Source: Treponema sp.
GTDB taxonomy: Bacteria; Spirochaetota; Spirochaetia; Treponematales; Treponemataceae
Direction of reading: 5' to 3'
NCBI GenBank assembly: GCA_024691105.1
Contig: JAILNY010000046.1
Coordinates: 1 to 18,655, forward strand
Length of the DNA: 18,655 bases
Part shown: positions 13,265 through 18,655 of the stretch, one piece after another
Layout of the letters: every line of letters begins with the position of its first letter
Numbering within the stretch: the stretch's first letter is position 1
The notes under the pieces: model-generated
The model's database searches: none
Seen by the model: the letters and a program-made list of their open reading frames with translations, nothing else
Told to the model about the DNA's origin: nothing
Translations under genes and position numbers: made by a program

Positions 13265-15409
13265 TTACTTATCCGGAGTCTCCTGAGCTTCTTCTCCAGT
13301 AGAAGAATGCAGGTAATCGCAGTCAGGATTAATACAAGATTTATACGTACCGTTCTTTTTGTCGTATTTTTCGACCATAAACCAGCCGCACTTTGGACAG
13401 GTTGCATCAACCGGCTTAAAATGCGAAATAAAATTACAGGTCGGATAATTTGTACAGCCATAAAATTCTTTTCCACGGCCCTTAGTCTTACGTGTTACAA
13501 TCTCACCGTTACAGCCCGGCATAGGACATTTTGCAAGTGGAATAGATTTAGTATTATGGCACTCAGGGAATCCCGAGCATGCAAGGAAGAATCCAAAGCG
13601 GCCAAGCTTTTTAACCATCGGCTTTCCGCATTTGTCACAAATTTTGTCAGTCTGTTCATCAAGGAATCCCTTAACGCTTTCCTGCTTTTCCATCACTTCG
13701 TCAACCTGTTTCTTAAACGGAGTAAAGAAGTCGCCAATCATATTGTTCCATACAAGCTTGTCCTGTTCTATGCTGTCAAGCTCGTTTTCGACATCAGCTG
13801 TAAACTTTTCGTTAATCACATCCGGGAACGATTCAACCAGGATTTTACAAATCATGCGTCCAAGCTGAGTTGGAACAAGCTGTTTATTTGAACGTGTTAC
13901 ATAATAGCGGTCAAGCAATACAGAAATAATCGGAGCATAAGTAGAAGGACGACCGATACCCTTTTCTTCAAGAGTCTTTACGATAGAAGCATCAGTAAAT
14001 CGCGCAGGTCCCTGAGTAAAGTGCTGTTCCGGGTAGAATTTTGTCGCACTAAGGTTTTCGTCTTCTTTAAGAGAAGGAAGGTTTCCGGTAGAGTCTTCTT
14101 TTGACGACAACAGGTGAATTACATGATAAAAACCTTTGTCTACAATCTTACTTGCACTTACACGGAATACGGCATCTCCTGCCTGAATCTCGACACTTGT
14201 AGTACGAGTCTTTGCATTATTCATCTGAGAAGAAACAAAGCGCTCCCAGATGATTGTATAAAGTCTGAGCTGGTCACGAGTAAGATGCTCTTTTACAGAA
14301 TCCGGAGTATAAGTTACGTAAGTCGGACGGATACCTTCATGGGCATCCTGCGCGCCTTTTCCTACAGCGTACTGAATCTGCTCTTGAGGCAAATCTTCCG
14401 GATGATTTTTAGAAATCCAGTCACGGACCTCGTCCAGAGCAGTCTGAGAAATACGTACAGAGTCAGTACGCATGTAAGTAATAAGACCGACGCGGCTAGA
14501 ACCGATATTAATACCTTCGTACAATTGCTGGGCAATCTGCATTGTTTTGCGGGAAGTAAAACCAAGCTTGTTTGCCGCTGCCTGCTGAAGTTTAGAGGTT
14601 GTAAAAGGCGGCTTTGGACGAACAACCTTGTCCGTATATTTAATTCCAATTACCTTACATTCAGCATTTTTAATTTCATCGATGATTTTATTAACCTGCT
14701 CTTCACTCTTTAATACAGGTTTTTCACCCTTGTAAGTTACAAGCTGGGCTGTAAAAGAAGACTTTCCTTTTACAAAGTCTGCATCAAGCGACCAGTATTC
14801 TTCCGGCAAAAAGTTTTCTACTTCTTCTTCGCGCTCACAGATAAGACGAAGTGCAACCGACTGAACACGTCCAGCCGAAAGACCGTTTTTAACCTTACAC
14901 CACAAAAGCGGACTCAAATTATAACCTACAAGGCGGTCAAGAACGCGGCGGGCTTTTTGAGCATTTACCTTTGATTCGATAATTTCGCCAGGATTTTTTA
15001 CAGCCTCTTTAATTGCAACAGGTGTAATTTCGTTGAATACAATTCGGCCGATTTTTGCTTCTGTTTTATCCTGGAGGGCATTCTTTAAGTGCCATGCAAT
15101 TGCCTCTCCTTCGCGGTCATTATCGGAAGCGAGCAATACAGTTTCGCTTTTTTTTGCGTCCTTCTGTAATTCCTTTAAAAGCTTTGCCTTTCCGCGAACC
15201 GTAATGTATTCCGGCTGAAAGTTGTTTTCAACATCAATCGCAAGTCTAGACTTTGGAAGGTCAATAAGATGTCCCATCGAAGCCTTAACTGTATACCCCG
15301 GTCCCAAATATTTTTCAATTGTTTTTGCCTTAGCAGGAGACTCTACAATAACCAGAGTCTGATTTACTTTCTTTTTTGTCTTTGCCTTTTTCTCAGTAGC
15401 TTCAGCCAT
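13265..15409 (-). CDS. topA: DNA topoisomerase I
   Basis: This 714-residue type IA topoisomerase relaxes negative supercoils. The Toprim domain has E23 in LVIVESPAKAKT and the metal site D96, D98, E100 in SDNDREGE. The catalytic Tyr is Y312 in GLITYMRTDSVR, and AGRVQSVALRLICERE lies around 179-194. The C-terminus carries three four-cysteine zinc ribbons (CDKCGKPMVKK..., CPMPGCNGEIVTRK..., CPKCGWFMVEK...). The ATG at 15409 (MAEATEKK) is used because AAGGA precedes it by five bases; the in-frame TTG at 15442 would lie inside dprA without a site. The N-terminus is a short Lys-rich segment before the Toprim fold. It follows dprA by 20 bases and precedes the recombinase gene by five, the order also seen in Bacillus. 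Confidence 0.97.
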   Translation of the reverse strand: MAEATEKKAKTKKKVNQTLVIVESPAKAKTIEKYLGPGYTVKASMGHLIDLPKSRLAIDVENNFQPEYITVRGKAKLLKELQKDAKKSETVLLASDNDREGEAIAWHLKNALQDKTEAKIGRIVFNEITPVAIKEAVKNPGEIIESKVNAQKARRVLDRLVGYNLSPLLWCKVKNGLSAGRVQSVALRLICEREEEVENFLPEEYWSLDADFVKGKSSFTAQLVTYKGEKPVLKSEEQVNKIIDEIKNAECKVIGIKYTDKVVRPKPPFTTSKLQQAAANKLGFTSRKTMQIAQQLYEGINIGSSRVGLITYMRTDSVRISQTALDEVRDWISKNHPEDLPQEQIQYAVGKGAQDAHEGIRPTYVTYTPDSVKEHLTRDQLRLYTIIWERFVSSQMNNAKTRTTSVEIQAGDAVFRVSASKIVDKGFYHVIHLLSSKEDSTGNLPSLKEDENLSATKFYPEQHFTQGPARFTDASIVKTLEEKGIGRPSTYAPIISVLLDRYYVTRSNKQLVPTQLGRMICKILVESFPDVINEKFTADVENELDSIEQDKLVWNNMIGDFFTPFKKQVDEVMEKQESVKGFLDEQTDKICDKCGKPMVKKLGRFGFFLACSGFPECHNTKSIPLAKCPMPGCNGEIVTRKTKGRGKEFYGCTNYPTCNFISHFKPVDATCPKCGWFMVEKYDKKNGTYKSCINPDCDYLHSSTGEEAQETPDK

Positions 15410-15429
15410 AAAATCCTTCTTTAAGCTCC

Positions 15430-16512
15430 TTACGCCAGACAACTGAATAATTCTGGCTGGGCTTGAATTAATTTTTGGTCAGGAACTCTTGCAGAACTAT
15501 CATTTATGTATCTGCAAAAATCCTGGTAATCTTGTATTACCGGAGCCCCGTCTCTAACGTAAAGCTCAGGATCGTTTTTTAATTTATACGCTTCATTCTT
15601 TCCGCATCTGACAGAATTTTCTATCTGTCTGCGCGAAAAATCACTTATCCGGCGGCTGCTTTCTGTAAACGCCGTCTGGTGAAAAATCACCTCTCTGCCA
15701 TAATCCATGGCAAATTCTGCAGTCAGCATGGCCCCGCTGCCAACAGGCGCCTGTATTACAACCGTAGCAGGAGAAAGACCTGCTATAATCCGGTTTCTCT
15801 GCACAAACATATACGGCATAGCAACAGCCCCAGGCGGATACTCGCTTAAGATGCAGCCGTCTCCGTCAAGAATCCGCGACGCAAGCTTTGTATGCGCATA
15901 CGGGACAATAGTGTCAATTCCCGCAGGAATTACAGCCGCAGTCTTTCCGATAGCCCGGCCTGCCTGATCACGCAAACTTTCCGCCCCCCCCGCCGCACTG
16001 ACTGAATCAGCGGCCTCCAAAGCGCCTTCATGCGCCTTACGGTCAATTCCGTACGCCAGTCCGCTTACAACCGTCACTCCGTCTAAAGCCGCATCCTTTG
16101 CAAACTGACGGCAGGCCACAGCAGAATCAGCAGTCATTCGACGCGTTCCAACCACAGAAACCGTCCGTTCGTTTAAAATACCGATATTTCCACGATAAAA
16201 CAGCATAAACGGCGGATCAGATATTTCCTTAAGCATAAGAGGATATTCATTGTCTGTGTACAAGACCTTAGAAATACCGAGTTTTTGCAGGATAAACCTG
16301 TCACGCTCTGCATCTTTAAGTACAGCTTTGCCATTCCAGACAGCCTTTGATGCCCTGTGGATATTTTTAGAAATATCTTCTATAGACTGTATAACAAGGT
16401 CATATAAACTGTCAAGTTTATTTAGCAAAAATAATTTTTCTTTTAGAGTCAAAAAAGTCATGCGTGACAGGACTAAAGTCGTAAGTTCATAGTCACTGTC
16501 AGTCTTAGTCAT
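15430..16512 (-). CDS. dprA: DNA-processing protein DprA (Smf)
   Basis: DprA (360 residues) binds single-stranded DNA and loads RecA during natural transformation; it is also present in many bacteria not known to be transformable. The Rossmann-like core is clear: VSVVGTRRMT (118-127), VVSGLAYGIDRKAHEGAL (148-165), AVIPAGIDTIVPYAHTKLA (193-211), SEYPPG (223-228), QRNRIIAGLS (238-247) and GSGAMLTAEFAMDYGREV (258-275). An Ala/Gly-rich insertion of about 20 residues (167-188) separates HEGALE from GKTAAVIP, where other DprA proteins have only a few residues. It contains a run of eight G's (15984-15991 on this strand). The C-terminal winged-helix region is not obvious. The ATG at 16512 follows GAGGAA, which overlaps the end of the lipoprotein gene; six bases separate the two. 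Confidence 0.94.
   Translation of the reverse strand: MTKTDSDYELTTLVLSRMTFLTLKEKLFLLNKLDSLYDLVIQSIEDISKNIHRASKAVWNGKAVLKDAERDRFILQKLGISKVLYTDNEYPLMLKEISDPPFMLFYRGNIGILNERTVSVVGTRRMTADSAVACRQFAKDAALDGVTVVSGLAYGIDRKAHEGALEAADSVSAAGGAESLRDQAGRAIGKTAAVIPAGIDTIVPYAHTKLASRILDGDGCILSEYPPGAVAMPYMFVQRNRIIAGLSPATVVIQAPVGSGAMLTAEFAMDYGREVIFHQTAFTESSRRISDFSRRQIENSVRCGKNEAYKLKNDPELYVRDGAPVIQDYQDFCRYINDSSARVPDQKLIQAQPELFSCLA
15984..15991 (-). repeat. Homopolymer run of eight G's inside dprA
   Basis: Eight C's on the plus strand read as eight G's in the coding strand across codons for Ala174, Gly175, Gly176 and Ala177. A gain or loss of one base would shift the frame and remove the second half of DprA. Confidence 0.8.
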
Positions 16513-16518
16513 AGGTCT

Positions 16519-17262
16519 TTATTCCTCAAATTCGGCCTTTGTCTTAAGAACCTGCTCTTTAAAGTCCTTTGCCATCTGCTTACGTGCCGGAACATTAGTT
16601 GTTTCGATAATTCTGTCGTAAACCTCAACAGCCTTGTCAAACTGATAAGTCCTGTAATAGCAGCGGGCTAAAAGAGTAAGAGCATCAAGGTTTTTCTTTT
16701 CGATTGAAACAACAGTTTCCAAAAGAGGAATCGCTTCGTCAGTGCGTTCCTGTTCCGTAAATTCAAATTCATAAAGAACAGCAAGCGCATAAAGTGCACG
16801 AGTGTAGCGCTCATCAATTTTAATGGCACGCTTATAAGATTCTTCTGCAAGATTAAGATAATAAGCCTTTTTGTCGTTTCGTCCTACAGCATCATAATCA
16901 AGCGCAGTATGAGACATATAAGAAGCACACAAACCTACGTAATAATACAGATTCTGATTATCCGGATAATATTCAAGCGCTGCCTGAAAACTCTTTAAAG
17001 CTTCGCCGTACATTTTTTTGTCCATGTAGCGGCTTCCGACAATTTTATGCCAGATTCCAATCTGAGCCTGCGCAAGCTGAATATCTGCAACACGCTCTTC
17101 GTATTTTTTTATGGCTTCCTGATAGTCTTCGATAGACTGAGGATTTGCAACACCTTCTTCGATATGCTGCATTCGTATTATGGTCTTATTTGATTTTGTA
17201 CATGAAGTGAATAACGTAAAAAGTGCAGTCAAAAAAATTGCACAGGAAATTTGTCTTTTCAT
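16519..17262 (-). CDS. TPR-repeat lipoprotein
   Basis: The 247-residue protein starts with a lipoprotein signal: MKRQ, a hydrophobic stretch, then LFTS-C with Cys21 as the likely lipidated residue. Phe at -3 and Leu at -4 suit the loose lipobox of spirochaetes. The rest is helical, with about four tetratricopeptide repeats (roughly residues 70-105, 106-155, 156-195 and 196-230), for example YGEALKSFQAALEYYPDN and FDKAVEVYDRIIETTN. TPRs mediate protein contacts, so this is probably a periplasmic or membrane-tethered scaffold; its partner is unknown. The ATG at 17262 is taken because GGGAGG precedes it; an ATG at 17274 overlaps that site. It is the first gene of the long minus-strand block, six bases before dprA, and has its own promoter and a leader of about 100 bases. 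Confidence 0.88.
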   Translation of the reverse strand: MKRQISCAIFLTALFTLFTSCTKSNKTIIRMQHIEEGVANPQSIEDYQEAIKKYEERVADIQLAQAQIGIWHKIVGSRYMDKKMYGEALKSFQAALEYYPDNQNLYYYVGLCASYMSHTALDYDAVGRNDKKAYYLNLAEESYKRAIKIDERYTRALYALAVLYEFEFTEQERTDEAIPLLETVVSIEKKNLDALTLLARCYYRTYQFDKAVEVYDRIIETTNVPARKQMAKDFKEQVLKTKAEFEE

Positions 17263-17272
17263 CCTTCCTCCC
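17263..17272 (-). promoter_or_regulatory. Ribosome-binding site that fixes the lipoprotein start
   Basis: On the minus strand GGGAGGAAGG runs directly into the ATG at 17262. It overlaps the codons that would follow an alternative ATG at 17274, so the downstream ATG is favoured. Confidence 0.7.
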
Positions 17273-17300
17273 ATGAAAGTAAGAAAAAATTAACAGCAAT

Positions 17301-17358
17301 GCGCTATCTGCCTGTAGAGCAAGGCAATCACCATATCCCCCTGGTGACCAAAAAGCGC
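17301..17358 (-). ncRNA. Candidate structured leader RNA (three-way junction) of the TPR lipoprotein operon
   Basis: This 58-base stretch starts at or just after the predicted transcription start. On the minus strand GCGCT (17358-17354) pairs with AGCGC (17305-17301) as a closing stem. Inside it TCACCA (17347-17342) pairs with TGGTGA (17333-17328) across an eight-base loop, and TGCCT (17326-17322) pairs with AGGCA (17313-17309) across another eight-base loop. All stems are perfect. GGGG in the first loop could pair with CTCT in the second, with two G-U pairs. The shape recalls three-way-junction riboswitches, but I match it to no known class and there is no terminator after it. It is a candidate only. 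Confidence 0.35.
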
Positions 17359-17366
17359 ATATATTA

Positions 17367-17395
17367 AATATATAGTGAAAAACTGCTCAGGTCAA
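17367..17395 (-). promoter_or_regulatory. Sigma-70-type promoter of the TPR lipoprotein-dprA-topA unit
   Basis: On the minus strand TTGACC (17395-17390) and TATATT (17372-17367) are separated by exactly 17 bases, and each matches the consensus at five of six positions. Transcription would start near 17360, about 98 bases before the lipoprotein ATG. The -35 lies only five bases beyond the edge of GC-rich element B. Confidence 0.75.
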
Positions 17396-17400
17396 GTTTT

Positions 17401-17652
17401 ATGGCGGTGTCCGCCGCTGCAAAAAGCATAAAAAGAAAGTAAAAGCGGCGGCCGCGTCATCCGGGATTCCGCGTCAGAGCGCTTCATTCCTCCGCGTCTT
17501 TATGCTCCGCATAAAATCCGCTCCGGAACGGCTTGGCTTTTAGCATCGCGCTTTGCGCTCGCTTCTCGCCGCCGTCCCTCCTGCCGCTCACCTGGAAGGC
17601 GTAGTGTCAGTTCTGGATGCCGTATACACATCAATTTGTATTGATGTGTATA
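17401..17652 (-). repeat. GC-rich structured repeat element, copy B (inverted relative to copy A)
   Basis: Read on the minus strand this matches copy A in order and length. The 23-base block at 17570-17592 is identical to 1045-1067, and the block at 17445-17496 differs from 1143-1194 at two positions. The right end GGCGG-ACA-CCGCC followed by AT is the same. The hairpins between the blocks sit at the same places but have different sequences: TTTATGC/GCATAAA (17499-17505 with 17509-17515) and CCGCCGCT/AGCGGCGG (17411-17418 with 17444-17451). The outer end is a long palindrome. With the promoter and leader region it fills the gap of about 410 bases between the lipoprotein gene and the BamE-like gene. 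No protein-coding gene is supported inside. Confidence 0.85.
17623..17652. repeat. Perfect 13-bp palindrome at the outer end of element B
   Basis: TATACACATCAAT (17623-17635) and ATTGATGTGTATA (17640-17652) pair without mismatch across TTGT. It begins 21 bases after the stop codon of the BamE-like gene, where a terminator would be expected, but no T-tract follows on the minus strand. Element A has a shorter CATCAAT/ATTGAT version at the same place. Confidence 0.85.
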
Positions 17653-17673
17653 GAAGAATCTCTAAAGTACTAA

Positions 17674-18339
17674 CTATTTTATTCGAGCATCGAAAAATAC
17701 CGTACTAAATTCTCCTTGTAACTGTTCGTTATAATCAAAATTTTCACAAACATCAAATTGTTTTAGTTTATATGAATCGGAAAAATATAATTTATAAGTT
17801 TTATTATTTTTAACAAAATAATAAGCGTATAAATTGTTTGAATCGAAAAAATCTGGTTCTCCGAATTCCTCTGTTATTGTTTTATATTCTTGTCCAAGTT
17901 TTACTCTCTCTAAATTTTGCAGTTTCTCTTCAATTTCTTTTTTATAAAAATTTGGTCCTCTATTATCAAAATAAATCCATGTGGGATGTTTATCTTTCTC
18001 TGAATTAAAAATGCCAAGTTTATTCAGTTTATACTGACTGTTAAAAGTCAAATAATAAGTAATATATTTTTCTTTGTTGTTATGAAAAGTTTCCCAGTAA
18101 TCAATATTTATAAAATTGTTTTCAACATTTGTCCCATCCTTAAAAAAAGGAATCATAATTTGCTTTGGCGAACCAAATTTCCATAAAACTTCTCTGTATG
18201 TAGTTTCGTAGTCTAGTTCTAATAACTTTCGTTTGGGATAAATTATAATTTTTTTTATTATAAAACATAAAGCAATAATAAATGAAATAAAAATTATTCC
18301 AAAAATTTTTTTATTTCTTGACATTCTATAAAGCGTCAT
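17674..18339 (-). CDS. Membrane-anchored protein with two BamE/SmpA-like repeats
   Basis: This 221-residue protein belongs to no family I can name with certainty. Residues about 13-34 form one membrane helix after a basic N-terminus. Two repeats follow: 41-112 (LDYETTYREVLWKFGSPK...YYLTFNSQYKLNKLGI) and 147-198 (KLGQEYKTITEEFGEPDFF...YKLYFSDSYKLKQF). The pattern T-x-x-E-V-x-x-x-x-G-x-P followed by a beta-rich segment is that of the small BamE/SmpA fold, so a periplasmic or surface domain is plausible. The ATG at 18339 has AAAGGA about ten bases upstream and overlaps the previous gene's stop (ATGA), so the two are coupled. The gene is AT-rich and unlike the core genes. Element B starts 21 bases after its stop. 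Confidence 0.65.
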   Translation of the reverse strand: MTLYRMSRNKKIFGIIFISFIIALCFIIKKIIIYPKRKLLELDYETTYREVLWKFGSPKQIMIPFFKDGTNVENNFINIDYWETFHNNKEKYITYYLTFNSQYKLNKLGIFNSEKDKHPTWIYFDNRGPNFYKKEIEEKLQNLERVKLGQEYKTITEEFGEPDFFDSNNLYAYYFVKNNKTYKLYFSDSYKLKQFDVCENFDYNEQLQGEFSTVFFDARIK

Positions 18340-18655
18340 TTTTTTATATCCTTTTGATGTATTATTCCGTTATCAATGAAATTTAGGCTAATTAATTTAT
18401 TGTGATAAAATAAAAGCTGGCAGGAAGAATTTTCACTAATTCTATACATTATAATGTGCTCGTCAGTATTGTCAAAAGGAAAATTATATACTCCATTTGC
18501 TACTTCTGGTTTTCCATATTTCCAAAGAACTTCAATTAATGAAGTATTATATTTCAAATTTAATATTGTTGTTCTCGGATGTAAAATCCTGTTTGCTATA
18601 AAAAAGAGGACAAATAAAATCAAAACAGAAAAGTATATAAATTGCTTTTTTCTTA
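18336..18655 (-). CDS. BamE-like membrane-anchored protein, 5' end outside window
   Basis: The frame is open to the end of the window, so the start probably lies beyond 18655. A TTG at 18623 could be read as a start but would cut into the membrane helix. The visible part is a basic residue cluster (RKKQ), a membrane helix (FIYFSVLILFVLFFIANRIL), then one repeat (LNLKYNTSLIEVLWKYGKPE...LLFYHNKLISLNFID). This repeat is closely similar to the first repeat of the following gene (LELDYETTYREVLWKFGSPK). The two genes are therefore tandem paralogues, joined by an ATGA overlap. Base use is AT-rich and accessory in character. Function is unknown. Confidence 0.6.
   Translation of the reverse strand, partial: RKKQFIYFSVLILFVLFFIANRILHPRTTILNLKYNTSLIEVLWKYGKPEVANGVYNFPFDNTDEHIIMYRISENSSCQLLFYHNKLISLNFIDNGIIHQKDIKK

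Noticed and set aside
14114..14713. 199-codon plus-strand reading frame opposite topA
   Set aside because: It lies wholly antisense to well-conserved topA codons, has no ribosome-binding site and resembles no protein family; the same applies to the long antisense frames opposite fliF, fliI and hslU.
17623..17652. Intrinsic terminator of the BamE-like gene
   Set aside because: The stem is perfect but no T-tract follows on the minus strand, and a related shorter palindrome is part of element A, so it is listed as a palindrome.
1..18655. tRNA, rRNA or CRISPR loci
   Set aside because: No tRNA-like TTCRA arm context, no rRNA sequence and no regularly spaced repeats were seen on either strand by eye.

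Overview
The window looks like part of a treponeme-type spirochaete chromosome. The reasons are the gene order TPR lipoprotein-dprA-topA-xer-hslV-hslU-flgB-flgC-fliE-fliF-fliG-fliH-fliI-fliJ, a TGS-domain nucleoside kinase facing it, a loose spirochaete-style lipobox, and moderate-GC core genes flanked by AT-rich accessory genes. The genus is inferred from gene order and protein features, not from a database match.

Layout. Positions 1-963 (+ strand) are AT-rich accessory DNA: the 3' part of a leucine-rich-repeat protein and a two-helix membrane protein of unknown function. Positions 991-1243 hold a GC-rich, hairpin-filled element (copy A). Positions 1308-2966 (+) encode a nucleoside kinase that appears to be leaderless. 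It converges at 2971-3056 on a pair of terminator hairpins with the long minus-strand block. Read 5' to 3' on the minus strand (17262 down to 3066), that block is: TPR lipoprotein, dprA, topA, tyrosine recombinase, hslV, hslU, flgB, flgC, fliE, a terminator plus a new promoter, then fliF, fliG, fliH, fliI and fliJ. Most junctions overlap or lie within a few bases, which suggests polycistronic, translationally coupled messages. A sigma-70-type promoter and a possible three-way-junction leader RNA precede the lipoprotein gene. Positions 17401-17652 hold a second, inverted copy (B) of the GC-rich element. Beyond it are two tandem minus-strand AT-rich genes for membrane-anchored BamE-like repeat proteins, the outer one cut by the window end.

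How the genes work together. dprA (DNA processing), topA (topoisomerase I), a Xer-type recombinase and the HslVU protease precede the flagellar basal-body genes. This order closely resembles the dprA-topA-codV-clpQ-clpY-flgB order of Bacillus. flgB, flgC and fliE encode proximal rod and adaptor parts, fliF the MS ring, fliG the rotor switch, and fliH, fliI and fliJ the export ATPase complex. In a spirochaete these build periplasmic flagella.

The least explained feature is the pair of roughly 250-bp elements. Each lies directly 3' of an AT-rich accessory gene, in the same orientation relative to that gene. They share near-identical blocks separated by hairpins that sit at the same places but differ in sequence. 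This looks like a repeated cassette tail or a structured-RNA or mobile element, and I do not recognise it as a named family. No tRNA, rRNA, CRISPR array or insertion-sequence transposase was seen.
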